Shown here: positions 10,180 to 19,821 of the stretch, one piece after another
Layout of the letters: each line of letters begins with the position of its first letter
Position numbering within the stretch: position 1 is the stretch's first letter
NCBI GenBank assembly: GCA_031269485.1
Contig: JAISZC010000071.1
Span: 1 to 45,947 of the forward strand
DNA: 45,947 bases
From: Deltaproteobacteria bacterium
GTDB taxonomy: Bacteria > Desulfobacterota > Desulfarculia > Adiutricales > Adiutricaceae
Direction of reading: 5' to 3'
Translations under genes and position numbers: made by a program
The notes under the pieces: model-generated
What the model was told of the DNA's origin: nothing
The model's input: the letters and a program-made list of their open reading frames with translations, nothing else
Databases searched by the model: none

Positions 10180-11106
10180 TCAGAACGGCGGTCCCTCGTC
10201 GGCCTGGGACAGGTCTCCGAGCGCGGCCAGGCCTTGGCGCTCGATGAAGGTAATGAGGGCGTCGGTCGCCGGCGAGGCCAAGGCGTCTCGGCGACGGACG
10301 AGGTAAAAGGTTCGGTGGACGCCGAAGTCGAGGTCGACGACCGTCAGGCCGCGCAGATCGACCGCGGCGGGAATGAGGCTGGAGATGACGGCGGCTCCGA
10401 AGGAGGAGCGGACCAAGGCCAAGGAAGTTTCCAGGCCCTCGACTTCGGCTCGGAAATTGAGGCTGTCGACCTGCCCGCGCACGCTGGACATGAAGGCGTC
10501 TCGGGTGCCCGAGCCGGGCTCGCGCAGAATCAGCGGCCAGCGGCTCAGCTCGTTGAGGTTGACCGGGGGCCGGCCCAGCGACTCCAGCAGGCGGTCGGAG
10601 GTCAGCAGCACCAAATGATCGCTCCCGAATGGCTTGGCCCAGAGGGACTCGTCCTCCGGCTTGGCGCCCACCAGGCCCAGATCAGCGCGGCCGTCAGCCA
10701 CTTGCCGGGTCACCTCCCGCGAGTCGCCGGAGGTGAGCTTGACGAACACGTTGGGATGCAGCCGGCCGAAGGCGGTCAGCGCCCGAGGGGCGTGGACCAG
10801 GGCCGGGACGGTGGAGGCCCCGACGACGAGGCGCTCCCGGGCGTCGGCCAGCTGACGGTTGACGGCCCAGGCGGCCTGGGCCGTCGTCTCGACGATCTTG
10901 ACGGCGTACGGGGCCAGAACCTCGGCCGCAGGGAGCGGCTTGACCTGCCGCGGCGTGCGCTTGAACAGCCTTTGCCCGAAGGATTCCTCGAGGCTTTTGA
11001 TGGAGGCGCTGACGGAAGGCTGGGAAAGCCCGAAGGCGTCGGCGGTCTTGGAAAAGCTCAAGGTATCCATAAGCTTCAAAAATATTTCGAGACGCTTGAG
11101 GTGCAT
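10180..11106 (-). CDS. LysR-family transcriptional regulator
   Basis: This 308-aa protein has the LysR winged helix-turn-helix at residues 1-60 (LKRLEIFLKLMDTLSFSKTADAFGLSQPSVSASIKSLE) as its plain signature, followed by a two-lobed effector-binding domain. It is the first gene of a two-gene unit with the AOR-family oxidoreductase, so it probably controls that enzyme in response to a related metabolite. LysR genes are more often divergent from their target, so this co-directional order implies autoregulation together with the enzyme. A promoter candidate lies 55 bases upstream. The effector cannot be told from sequence. Confidence 0.93.
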   Translation of the reverse strand: MHLKRLEIFLKLMDTLSFSKTADAFGLSQPSVSASIKSLEESFGQRLFKRTPRQVKPLPAAEVLAPYAVKIVETTAQAAWAVNRQLADARERLVVGASTVPALVHAPRALTAFGRLHPNVFVKLTSGDSREVTRQVADGRADLGLVGAKPEDESLWAKPFGSDHLVLLTSDRLLESLGRPPVNLNELSRWPLILREPGSGTRDAFMSSVRGQVDSLNFRAEVEGLETSLALVRSSFGAAVISSLIPAAVDLRGLTVVDLDFGVHRTFYLVRRRDALASPATDALITFIERQGLAALGDLSQADEGPPF

Positions 11107-11160
11107 GGCTCGTACCGGCGAATGATCGGGAAAAACGGTTCTGACGCAACCGTCTTAATA

Positions 11161-11189
11161 TATATACAAAAGTTATCGCTGGGTTGCAA
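11161..11189 (-). promoter_or_regulatory. Sigma70-like promoter of the LysR-AOR unit
   Basis: Read on the minus strand, TTGCAA (11189-11184) is followed after exactly 17 bases by TATATA (11166-11161), in an AT-rich island. The LysR start is 55 bases downstream. Confidence 0.6.
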
Positions 11190-11889
11190 GACGTCGGCGC
11201 GGCTTGACGGCCGGACCAGGCCGCCAGAGCGCTAGGTCGCCCTTCGGCCGTCCTGAAGGCGGCATAGGCCGTCGCTTTGCGGTTGAGCTGGCGTCCAGCC
11301 CAGACCGGCTGTCTGGGCCAGTTCGTCTGGGACAAGCCGTCAGGGTCAGGCCAACAGAAGGCTTGCAGGGCCTAGGCCAAGTTTTTGGCCGCGCGCGAAG
11401 CGGAGCCTGCGCGCTGCGGGGCGGCGCGAAGGGCACGGAAAGCTTGGGCGTCCGTAGCTGGCCGACTGGGGGCGATCAGCGCCTGGCGAAGCCGGAGGCG
11501 CGTGAGGTTGAAGGGCGGTCCGCGAGTGGCGCGACGACGAAAGACGGCGGTCAAGGTGCCGGAAGACGGCCTGCGGCGCCTCCCGCGGCGGGCAGGAGGG
11601 CGTGATTATTGGGCGGCGGAGAGAAGGCGAGCCGCGCCAAACGAGAGGCTTCATGAGAGGCCAAAAATAAGCGAAAAACAGTTCGCCGACGGACCAGGAT
11701 TCGGAGAAACGTCCGGCGTTGAGCCGTTGGCCTGCGTTCCGCGCCGAGGGCCGTTTTCGGCGACTGGACCCGCCGACGCGGACGGCGGTGTCAAGGGCCG
11801 GTCAAGAATTTGGCGGGCGTAGCGGGAGAGCAAGAACGGGGCCGAAGCTCTGGGGGCGAGGCGGCCAAAGTTTAGGGACGCCCCTGGCC
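11190..11889. other. Gene-free GC-rich spacer
   Basis: This lies between the LysR promoter and the end of the sensor-kinase gene. Frames on both strands are Arg/Ala/Gly-rich and have no domain signature, so I treat them as chance. No clear terminator for the kinase gene is visible. The stretch could hold the remains of lost genes. Confidence 0.55.
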
Positions 11890-14800
11890 TCAATCGGTTT
11901 GACCGGGATGGTCGTGATGGCCGGGATGGTCGGGATGGTCCATCGGGCCGCCGGCTGGGTCGCCGGTTTGGCCGCTGGTTTGGTCGCTGGTTTGGTCGCC
12001 GGCTGGGCCGCCGGCGGCCGGCTCGTCAGACGGCGGCAACCACTTGGCGATGGTCCTGAAAAGCTCGTGGACGTCGATGGGCTTGTTGACGTGGTCGTTC
12101 ATGCCGGATTGGAGGCTCAATTCCTTGTCGCCGGTCATGGCGTGGGCGGTCATGGCGACGATGGGCAGCTGGTCGAAGGTGCCCAAGGCTCTGATGCGCT
12201 TGGTGGCCTCCAAGCCGTCCACTTCCGGCATCTGGATGTCCATCAGCACCAAATCGAAGGGTTCGGCTTGGACTTTGTCGAGGCCTTCGAGGCCGTTGTT
12301 GGCCACGGTCACCTCGAAGCCGGCCCGCTTGAGGATGCGGCTGGCGACCAGCTGGTTGACTTCGTTGTCCTCGACCAGCAAAATGCGCGCGCCCTTGAGG
12401 TGGGCCACGAGCTCCTCGGCGTCGGCGTTGCGGGCTTTTTTGGGCTTATCCTTGGGCTTGCCCTTGGAGACGGGCATGACGCTCGCCAGCGCCGTTTCCA
12501 AGGCGTTCAAGGTCAAGGGCTTGGTCAGCACCTTCTGAAAGCCCGCCTCGGCGGCCGCCGCGGACAGGCTTTGGGGCTGCATGCCGGAAACGGTCATAAA
12601 GGAGGCGGGATTGTTCAGCAGAGGCAAGATGCTTTTTAAAATTTGGAGGCCGTCACGACCTTTGATGTCGTAGTCTATTACCGTCAATTCTGGCAGAGGC
12701 TCGTTTTTTTCCTTTAAAGAATTTAAACGAGTCAAACTCGTCTCGTTAGACGAGGCTTTGTAGACGTTGAAGCCCAAAAATGATAAGTTTCGGGCCAAGA
12801 GCTGCAAAGCCGAGGGGTTGTCGTCCACGGCCAAGGCTGTCCGGCCTTTGTAGGGCGGTTCTTTGGCCTCCGGCGTCCAGGGCGCCGTCAGGCCCAAACG
12901 GGCCGTGAAGATGAAGGTGCTGCCCTCGCCCGGCTTGCTCTCGCACCAGACCTCGCCCATCATCATTTCCACCAGCCGCTTGGTGATGACCAGCCCTAGG
13001 CCCGTGCCGCCGTATTTGCGGGTGGTGGAGGTGTCGGCTTGGGTGAAGGGCTTGAAAAGACCGTTGAGCTGTTCTTGGGTCAGGCCGATGCCGCTGTCCT
13101 TGACGGTGAAGCGCATGGTGATGTTTTGGGTGATTTCCTCGAAGATCTCCAGCTTGACGCCGACCTCGCCTTCGGCGGTGAATTTGATGGCGTTGCTGAT
13201 GAGGTTGTTGAGGACCTGGGTCAAGCGGGTCGGATCGCCGATCACCGCCGGAGGGAGGGTTTCCGGGGCGTCGAGATAAAATTCTAGCCCTTTTTCGGCG
13301 GCCCGGATGGATTGCAGTTCCATGGTCTCGGTCAGCAGCTCGTCAATTTGGAACTCGACGCGTTCCATTTCCATCTTGCCGGCTTCGATTTTGGAAAAGT
13401 CCAAAATGTCGTTGATGATGCGCAAGAGCGTCTTGGCCGCGGTTTGGGTGCGCGAGACGTACTCGTGCTGCTGCGGGTCGAGGTCGGTTTGCAGGCACAA
13501 ATGGCTCAGACCGATGATGGCGTTCATGGGGGTGCGGATTTCGTGGCTCATGTTGGCCAGAAATTCGCTCTTGGCTCTGGTGCTGGCCTCGGCCGCCTCG
13601 CGGGCCAGGCTGAGGGCCAGCTCCTTTTTGGCCATTTCGGTGACGTCCATCAGCCAGAACATGAGCCCGACGCCGCCGGCGTACGGGGATTTGAAGGCGT
13701 TGAGGAGCATGTGCCTGACCTCGCCGTCCCGGTCGAGGACCTCGACCTTCCGCCAGCTCAGCCGTTCCTTGTTCGCCAAGGTTTTCATGACCTGTTCGCC
13801 TTGGTCGGGGTCGGCGTAAATCTTAAGGATGGACTCGCTGATGTTCAGCCCCAAGGTTTGGCGGGCGAAGGGAGTCAGAAAACGGATTTCGCCTTCCACG
13901 CTGATGAGGAAGGCCACCGGGCTGTTGTCAAGGATGGTCTGCAGCAGAACCCTTTCTCGTTCGATCTGAGCTTCGGCGGCTTTGAGGTTCCGCAGATCAC
14001 GGACGTAGCTCATGATCAGTTCGCCCTCGGGACTGTCGATCTTGACCAGCACCACCTCGGCCTGGATGGGGTCTCCGGACGTGGTCTGAAAAAGCCAGTC
14101 GAAGCGCAGCTCTTCGCCTTTGGCCATCTGGAAGGCTCGCTTGACGTTGTCGCGAAAGACTTCCTCCGAGACGCAGCCGTCTGGCTGGTAAGGAGGCGAC
14201 AGCTTGTGAAGGGAGGTGAAATAGCTGGCTTTGTCGGGTAGATCGAAAAAGGCGGCCACCGCCTCGTTGCAGACAATTTGCTCGAGGCGGGCGTTCCACA
14301 GGCTGCAGGCCATGGGCAGGGAGTCGAGCATCAGCCGGTAGTGCTCCGACTCGGTCGGCGAGACAGACGCCTCCAGGAAGGCGGCGGACGCGCTCGGCTC
14401 GTACGCCGCCTTCCTGGAGGCCGTCTGGGTGCCCGTGGACAAGGCCGGCCGGAAGGCGGGCTCGTCGGTTAGACGGGTCAGCACGTCGAGCTTGAGCCTG
14501 TCGGACGTTCGGGTCGAGACGCTGGCCGAGGTGACCGCCGACCGCCAGCGCCCCTCCGCGATGGTCCACAAGAGATGGCGTACCTGGAAGCTGTCGCGTT
14601 CGTTTTGGAGGCACTCGAGCACCAGAGACGAGAACAGCTGCTGGTCCAAGGGGTGGACGTGGCCGTCGAAGATCTCCTGCGGGTCGGCCGGAAGCGACCC
14701 TTCGTCCTCGCCCATCAGAGCCAGCAAGGCGGGGCTGTAATTGAACTGGACGCGCCAGGCCTCGTCGATGCCGTTTGTCACGCAGTTGGCCACGCCGTCA

Positions 14801-14925
14801 CGTCCGGCGTCCGAGCGCGCGACGGATATTTCCGCGTAGGCCAGCCCGCCGGCGGCGAGAGCGTCTGTCAGCTTCGCCAAGGGGGGCGCCTCCTCCAGAG
14901 GGCTTTGGGCGAAAGTCCAGGTCAT
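11890..14925 (-). CDS. Hybrid sensor histidine kinase with PAS domains and two receiver domains
   Basis: This 1011-aa signalling protein has no obvious membrane segment. An N-terminal PAS-like region (about 20-130) is followed by two PAS domains (about 195-320 and 330-430), then a HisKA domain with H461 in NMSHEIRTPMN. The ATPase domain follows (NNLISNAIKFT, DSGIGL, GGTGLGL). The first receiver (about 700-815) has acceptor D751 in VIDYD, and the second (about 835-955) has D896 in LVLMDIQMP. The C-terminus is a low-complexity tail ending in repeated Asp-His-Pro units. No HPt domain is present, so a partner must take the phosphate. The gene contains an 18-bp inverted repeat (14369-14421) and an AT-rich patch (about 12640-12790). 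It is 97 bases downstream of the LysM protein gene. Confidence 0.95.
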   Translation of the reverse strand: MTWTFAQSPLEEAPPLAKLTDALAAGGLAYAEISVARSDAGRDGVANCVTNGIDEAWRVQFNYSPALLALMGEDEGSLPADPQEIFDGHVHPLDQQLFSSLVLECLQNERDSFQVRHLLWTIAEGRWRSAVTSASVSTRTSDRLKLDVLTRLTDEPAFRPALSTGTQTASRKAAYEPSASAAFLEASVSPTESEHYRLMLDSLPMACSLWNARLEQIVCNEAVAAFFDLPDKASYFTSLHKLSPPYQPDGCVSEEVFRDNVKRAFQMAKGEELRFDWLFQTTSGDPIQAEVVLVKIDSPEGELIMSYVRDLRNLKAAEAQIERERVLLQTILDNSPVAFLISVEGEIRFLTPFARQTLGLNISESILKIYADPDQGEQVMKTLANKERLSWRKVEVLDRDGEVRHMLLNAFKSPYAGGVGLMFWLMDVTEMAKKELALSLAREAAEASTRAKSEFLANMSHEIRTPMNAIIGLSHLCLQTDLDPQQHEYVSRTQTAAKTLLRIINDILDFSKIEAGKMEMERVEFQIDELLTETMELQSIRAAEKGLEFYLDAPETLPPAVIGDPTRLTQVLNNLISNAIKFTAEGEVGVKLEIFEEITQNITMRFTVKDSGIGLTQEQLNGLFKPFTQADTSTTRKYGGTGLGLVITKRLVEMMMGEVWCESKPGEGSTFIFTARLGLTAPWTPEAKEPPYKGRTALAVDDNPSALQLLARNLSFLGFNVYKASSNETSLTRLNSLKEKNEPLPELTVIDYDIKGRDGLQILKSILPLLNNPASFMTVSGMQPQSLSAAAAEAGFQKVLTKPLTLNALETALASVMPVSKGKPKDKPKKARNADAEELVAHLKGARILLVEDNEVNQLVASRILKRAGFEVTVANNGLEGLDKVQAEPFDLVLMDIQMPEVDGLEATKRIRALGTFDQLPIVAMTAHAMTGDKELSLQSGMNDHVNKPIDVHELFRTIAKWLPPSDEPAAGGPAGDQTSDQTSGQTGDPAGGPMDHPDHPGHHDHPGQTD
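14369..14421. repeat. 18-bp perfect inverted repeat inside the sensor-kinase gene
   Basis: The arms 14369-14386 and 14404-14421 are perfect complements, separated by 17 bases. After one bulged base the pairing continues for five more bases on the outside. The repeat lies in the linker between the N-terminal region and the first clear PAS domain. Confidence 0.85.
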
Positions 14926-15022
14926 GACGAGCCGCTGACGCCTCAGCCGCTTCCGGCTGAGTCAGGCGCGGCCCTTCGGCTGGGGGAGATCCGGGCCCGC
15001 CGCCTGTCGCCTGGTCCGAGCG

Positions 15023-17203
15023 TCATGGCAGATCCTCGACGGTGATGGCGTCAGGCTCAGGGTCCGCCGCTTGAGCCGACTGGTCCGCGACCTCCCTGGC
15101 CGGCGGGGTCGAAGTGGCCGAGGAGGCTTTGTGCCTGAGCACCACCACGTTTTGGTTGGGATCGAGCGAGACCATGTCGTTGGGCAAGACGACCGAGGAG
15201 AATAGGTAGGACCGGCCGTTGTAGACGAAACTTTGGCCGGCGATGGTCAACGTGATGGACGGACCGCCCGAAGAGTTGCCGTTGAGGACCAGATTTTGGC
15301 CTAGGCGAATGTTGAGAGCGGCCAGGATGGATTTGAGGACCGATTCGACGTCTTTGGCGCTGGAGATGACGTTGAATTCGTTTTTGCGCAAAATTTGCAG
15401 ATCTTCGGTAGACAGATCGCCGTATTCCAGGATGTGGCGGCTCTGGCCGGACTCCCAAAAGACTGGCGGCGCGACGCCCTGGGCGATCTCCGCCCCGCCT
15501 GTCACGACGCGGCCGCGCTCGAGCTCGACCTTGACCCCCAGCCGGGGCGAGTAGCCGAAGCTCCTGACGAGCGAGGCGGCGAAGGCGCTGGGGTTGTCGC
15601 CCTCAATGTCGATGACGGTGAAATTGTTGACCGGAGTGGGGGACTTGCCGGGAGAGGCCAAGGTGCGGCCCTGGTAGAGGTCGATGACCTTGATGCCGTG
15701 CTCGGCCAAAAACTTGACCCACACCGCCGGAGTGCCGTTGTCGGCCGCCGGGGCCAGATTGACGACCGTGGGCTGGCCGCGGTTCCAGGCGTCGGCGGTG
15801 GGCCAGATCAGCCAGTCGGCCGAAATCTTGAGCCTCACGTCCCGGCCTCCCTCGAAGGCCTGGCTGTGGTCGTAGACCCGATAATAGCCGCACATGGCCC
15901 AGAGGCGTGCGAGGGCCTTGTCCAAAGGCTCCCGCTTGGTCGATTGAAAGACCACGTATTCCCGATATTTTTCCGTGAAGCGCTTGACGAGGTCGGCCGA
16001 CAGGCTCTGTCCGACATCGAGCACCACCTTGCGGCCGTTGGTCAGCTCGACGACGGGCGTCGAGGCGGCCTCGACGTCGAAGTGAGGCGGCTCGTCGAGC
16101 GGCAGAAAGATGCGGCCCTTGGCGGTGATCTTTTCGCCCAGCCTGGTGAAGATCAGGTTCAGCACGGCCTTGGCGCTTTGCGAGTCGGCCGTGGGCAGGG
16201 CCGCCGGCGGGAGGCGCTTGGTGGGCGTGGAGTACTTGTCGCCGGCCGCCGGAGCGCGGGAGCGAGCCTCGGCCCGGCGGCCCGTGGCGTCGCGGGCGGG
16301 CGAGCCGGCCGGCGCGGGGCCGCCGTAGGCGGTCAGCCACTGGCCGTCCGACGGGATGCGCAGTTCGGCGCCGACAATGATGACGTTGGGATCCTTGAGG
16401 TCGGGGTTGAGCTCGGCCGTGAGCTTGATCAGGCCGCGGTAGATCAGGTTGCGGTCGAGGCCTTCGCGCCGCAGGAGCCTTTCGATGGTGTCGCCGGGCT
16501 TGACCTTGACCGTGCGGAAGACCGTGCCGTCCGGGGCCGTCTCCAGCGGGCCGTCGTTGCCCGAGGCGGCGGCGCGGCGGGGTTCTGACGCGGCCTTGGG
16601 TTCCGGCGGGACATCGGCGGACAGCTCGTAAGTTCCGTCCTCGGCGGACGGACGCTGACCGGGCTTGATGGGCGTGGGCGTGGGCGAGGGCGTCGCCGCG
16701 GCTGGCTGAGCGTCTTTGTCGTCGTTCGGGGCGACGTCCAGGGCGTAGGCCACCATGCCGGGCCCGAGGGCCGGCTCCGGCCTGGCCGGCGCGGGCTCGG
16801 GCGGCGGCTCTTCCAGGCCGCGGGCGGAGGGCAAAAAGAGAGTCTGGCCGGAGGCGATCAAGTCGAGGTTGGCGATGGCCGGGTTGAGCTCGCTGACCAA
16901 GCGCATCAGCTGGGCCTCGCGGCTCTGATCGGGTCTGGACGGCCACAGGCCTTGACCCTTGAGGACGGAGGCCAAGTTGTCGCCCGGCCGTACCGTGTAA
17001 GCGTCGATGGTGAAGGTCAAGTCTTCGTAGGAAAAGATCTCGACCGTCTTGGTCAGCGTGATGTCGGCGGCTTCCGGACTGGAGGGCCCGTTCTGGGCCA
17101 AGACCGCCTGGGCCGTCGTCAGCCAGCCCAGCGCGGCCACGAGGGCCGTCAGGCCAAGCCGGCGGGGCCTCCGGCTCGAAAGTGTTTTAGTTTGGCTGGC
17201 CAA
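15023..17203 (-). CDS. Large exported protein with two LysM domains, function unknown
   Basis: This 726-aa protein has a signal peptide (basic start, hydrophobic 16-33, AQAVLAQ) and two LysM peptidoglycan-binding modules: 69-125 (YTVRPGDNL, then LNPAI and SGQTLFLP) and 230-285 (VKVKPGDTI, then LNPDL and GAELRIP). They are separated by a Pro/Ala-rich linker. The roughly 380-residue C-terminal part is not a family I can name. It is rich in short beta-type stretches and ends in a disordered acidic tail. It should sit in the periplasm bound to the cell wall. The start is TTG, chosen because a GGAGGGA site lies eight bases upstream and the signal peptide begins right after it. A kinase gene follows after 97 bases and a chemoreceptor gene precedes it. 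Confidence 0.8.
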   Translation of the reverse strand: MASQTKTLSSRRPRRLGLTALVAALGWLTTAQAVLAQNGPSSPEAADITLTKTVEIFSYEDLTFTIDAYTVRPGDNLASVLKGQGLWPSRPDQSREAQLMRLVSELNPAIANLDLIASGQTLFLPSARGLEEPPPEPAPARPEPALGPGMVAYALDVAPNDDKDAQPAAATPSPTPTPIKPGQRPSAEDGTYELSADVPPEPKAASEPRRAAASGNDGPLETAPDGTVFRTVKVKPGDTIERLLRREGLDRNLIYRGLIKLTAELNPDLKDPNVIIVGAELRIPSDGQWLTAYGGPAPAGSPARDATGRRAEARSRAPAAGDKYSTPTKRLPPAALPTADSQSAKAVLNLIFTRLGEKITAKGRIFLPLDEPPHFDVEAASTPVVELTNGRKVVLDVGQSLSADLVKRFTEKYREYVVFQSTKREPLDKALARLWAMCGYYRVYDHSQAFEGGRDVRLKISADWLIWPTADAWNRGQPTVVNLAPAADNGTPAVWVKFLAEHGIKVIDLYQGRTLASPGKSPTPVNNFTVIDIEGDNPSAFAASLVRSFGYSPRLGVKVELERGRVVTGGAEIAQGVAPPVFWESGQSRHILEYGDLSTEDLQILRKNEFNVISSAKDVESVLKSILAALNIRLGQNLVLNGNSSGGPSITLTIAGQSFVYNGRSYLFSSVVLPNDMVSLDPNQNVVVLRHKASSATSTPPAREVADQSAQAADPEPDAITVEDLP

Positions 17204-17621
17204 TTATTGGTCTCCCTCCGAAGGGATGGCGGTCGCCTTGGCCCCGCGGCGCGGACGGTCCGAAGCGCGGAGGCCGATCCGGTCCGGCGGGCGAGGCTCG
17301 ATCCGCAGCTCGGATGCCCCGACGCAGGACGGAAGGTTGGGAAGCCAAGGGCTTCGAACCGGTCAGGCAGGTCTCCAGGCTCAAGCGGGATCCGGCCGGC
17401 GCCAGCCGAAAGAGGGCGGCCAGCCGGCCCGTCGTGTCTGGGGAACGCGAAAATGTAGCTCCGCCAAGCTGGCCTCGACGAGGAGACCGCCGGTCCGAGA
17501 ACGGCGACGCCCGCGAACCCTGGCCCCGCGCAGCATGCCTTGTCGGACAATTATACAGTATTGGAGGTCAAACCGAAAGAGTAATGAGCGCTTTATGCGC
17601 TTCCGATCGCGGACGCCGCGG
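17204..17621. other. Gene-free spacer with a possible -10 element
   Basis: This lies between the chemoreceptor stop and the LysM protein start. A minus-strand TATAAT (17555-17550) lies about 350 bases upstream of the LysM gene, but no -35 box at 16-18 bases is convincing. A small hairpin (17587-17601) follows the chemoreceptor stop. No gene is supported. Confidence 0.45.
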
Positions 17622-19244
17622 TCAAAAATCGTCGTCCATGGGCAGGGCCTGGTCGAGAGCCGTTTGGCTGGCGCGGCCGAAGGCGGGACGCGGGGCGGGC
17701 GGGGGCGTCTTTGCGCGGTCGGCTTTAGGCGGCGGGGGGGAGGTCGGACGAGCTGGAGCCGTCGCCGGCGCGTCGCCCAGCAGGCGAGCGACTTTTGCGA
17801 TGATGCGGTTCAAAAACGAGGCCTGGCGGTTGAGCTCGTTGGAGACGTTTTCGCCTTCGGCCGCCTCGGCCGCGTTTTCTTGAGTCACCTTGTCGACCAT
17901 GGCGATGGACTGGCGCACGTCCTGAATGTCTCTGGCTTGGTTGCGGCTGTTGGCGGTGATGCCTTCCACCAGTCCACCCACCTCGTCGGAAGTGGCCACC
18001 AGCGACCCGAAGCTCTCTTCGGCCCGCTTGACCAAAGCTGCCCCGTCGTTGATGCGGTCCAGGCTGGAGGCCAGCAACGAAGCGGTGCTTTTGGCGGCCG
18101 CCGAAGAGCTGTTGGCCAAGTTGCGGACTTCGTCGGCCACCACGGCGAAGCCCACTCCGGCCTCGCCGGCCCTGGCCGCCTCCACGGCGGCGTTCAAGGC
18201 CAGAATGTTGGTCTGAAAGGCAATTTCCTCGACGGTTTTGATGATTTGGCTGCTGGCTTGCCCGGAGGCCTTGATTTCCTCCATGGCCTTGGAGATCTGC
18301 CCCATGGAGGCGTTGGCCTCGGCCACGAAGCTTTTGGCGCGGTCCATGAGCTCCGAGGCCTGGTCGGCGTGCCCGGCGTTGCGCTTGGCCGCGGCCAGCA
18401 GCACCTCGAGGCTCGAGACGGCGTCGAGGACGGCTTTGGTGTTGTCCGAGGCCCCTTGGGCCAGCAGGCGGCTGGACCGCGAAAGACGTCGGGCCGTGCC
18501 GGTGACCTCGGCGGCGCTTTGGTCGAGCCAGAGCGGGAGGCGGCTTATGGGCTTGATGGAGGTGCGCAGCAGGCTCAAGACCAGGGCGACGGACAAGGCG
18601 ACGAGGGCCGCCGACTCGCCGACCACCATGAGCGTCAGGTTGGACGCGCGGCCGTCGGAGGCCGGGTCGGCTTGCCGGGCGGCGGCCTCCAGAACGCGGC
18701 CGCGGGCGGCCGCGGCTGCGGCGCGCGCCTGGTCGAACTCGGCCGCGGTCTCAAGCAAAGGGACGGCCAAGGCGGCGTCGACGACGTCCACGCGGCGACG
18801 CCAGTCGTCCAAAGGCTGGGAGGCCATATCTTCGCTTCGCGCCAGTCCTTCGGCCAGCAGCTCCGTCCAGCCTGCGGGCGGGCTGGGGGCCAGAGCGGCC
18901 GTCAGCAAGGCGCGGCGCAAGTCGGCGGCCCGGCCTTGGGCGGTCTGGGACGCGGAGCGAGCCGCGTCCCAGAGGTCCTTTAGGCCGGCGACGACTGGCT
19001 CTTGCTGGGCCAAGCGGGCGGCCAGCCAGGGATCGTCGAAGCCGGGCGTCGGCGAAGACCTGGTCTCGGCCGGCTCCGCGCCGCTGGCCTGGCGGCCCAG
19101 CCGCCAAGCCTCGCGCCATATCCTGTCCCGCCCGGACAGGTCCCGGCCCAGAACAGACGCCGTCGCCGCGAGCAAGCCCACGGCCGCCGCCGTCACGGCG
19201 GCGAAGCTCAGGATGAACTTGAAACTTAAGGTCAGTTTTTTCAC
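17622..19244 (-). CDS. Methyl-accepting chemotaxis-type receptor
   Basis: This is a 540-aa membrane receptor. TM1 is at about 7-29, a periplasmic helical domain at about 30-200, and TM2 at about 203-226. The cytoplasmic signalling hairpin contains the highly conserved tip (341-377: [19 protein letters not shown], then [13 protein letters not shown]), which binds CheW and CheA in this family. No clear HAMP domain follows TM2. The C-terminal extension is Pro-rich, ends in DDDF and lacks a CheR-docking pentapeptide. The frame is open 39 codons upstream, but I chose GTG at 19244 because the TM1 leader [10 protein letters not shown] starts there. No chemotaxis genes are adjacent, so it may feed a remote array or a non-motility pathway. 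Confidence 0.9.
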   Translation of the reverse strand: MKKLTLSFKFILSFAAVTAAAVGLLAATASVLGRDLSGRDRIWREAWRLGRQASGAEPAETRSSPTPGFDDPWLAARLAQQEPVVAGLKDLWDAARSASQTAQGRAADLRRALLTAALAPSPPAGWTELLAEGLARSEDMASQPLDDWRRRVDVVDAALAVPLLETAAEFDQARAAAAAARGRVLEAAARQADPASDGRASNLTLMVVGESAALVALSVALVLSLLRTSIKPISRLPLWLDQSAAEVTGTARRLSRSSRLLAQGASDNTKAVLDAVSSLEVLLAAAKRNAGHADQASELMDRAKSFVAEANASMGQISKAMEEIKASGQASSQIIKTVEEIAFQTNILALNAAVEAARAGEAGVGFAVVADEVRNLANSSSAAAKSTASLLASSLDRINDGAALVKRAEESFGSLVATSDEVGGLVEGITANSRNQARDIQDVRQSIAMVDKVTQENAAEAAEGENVSNELNRQASFLNRIIAKVARLLGDAPATAPARPTSPPPPKADRAKTPPPAPRPAFGRASQTALDQALPMDDDF

Positions 19245-19821
19245 AGTTCGCCTAAGGCCAGCGGCCGTCCGCCTTTCGCGAGGCGCCAAAGGTCGACGAC
19301 TTGGCGGCCAAAAAACCCGCCGCGCGAAAAACGTTGTCAGGCAACTTGCCGGCGGGCTCAAAAAAAAGCCGTCTGTCCTGCGGACGAAAAGGCTTTCGTC
19401 AGGCGGCCGGAGAGGGCGAGGCCGACCTAGGGCGGCCGCCAGCGCCGAGGCCTCGAACGTCGCGACGGCCGAGGCGGCGAGCGCGGCAACCTGGCCCAGT
19501 TGTCTTGAATATATCTTTTTCGGCCCGGACGGTCAAGCGTCGAACCGGCCGGCCTGCCGCCGGCCGGAGAGCTAGTCGGCTGTTTTAAAATAAATTTATA
19601 AAAATTTTTATGATGAAAAAATAATATCAGTAAATTTAAATTAAAAAATCTGGCGGGACTGAGGCTTTGGCTGGCGTGAAGTCGCGCGCCCGGGGGGCCG
19701 CGGCCAGTCCGCCGGCGGGCTTTCCGGCCAGCGCGGCGGCGCGGTTTCAGCGTCAATTTGGCTCGTTGGCCAGAAGACGCGAGACGGGGGAGGAGTGTTC
19801 GCCGGAGGGCGGCGAAGGCGG
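19245..19821. other. Gene-free leader and spacer upstream of the chemoreceptor gene
   Basis: This contains the chemoreceptor promoter (19508-19536), its roughly 260-base leader and an AT-rich patch (about 19575-19650) after the GGDEF gene. No gene is supported; frames here are short and of biased composition. Confidence 0.55.
19508..19536 (-). promoter_or_regulatory. Sigma70-like promoter of the chemoreceptor gene
   Basis: On the minus strand TTGACC (19536-19531), exactly 17 bases, then TATATT (19513-19508). The chosen start codon is about 260 bases downstream, which leaves a long leader. Confidence 0.6.
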
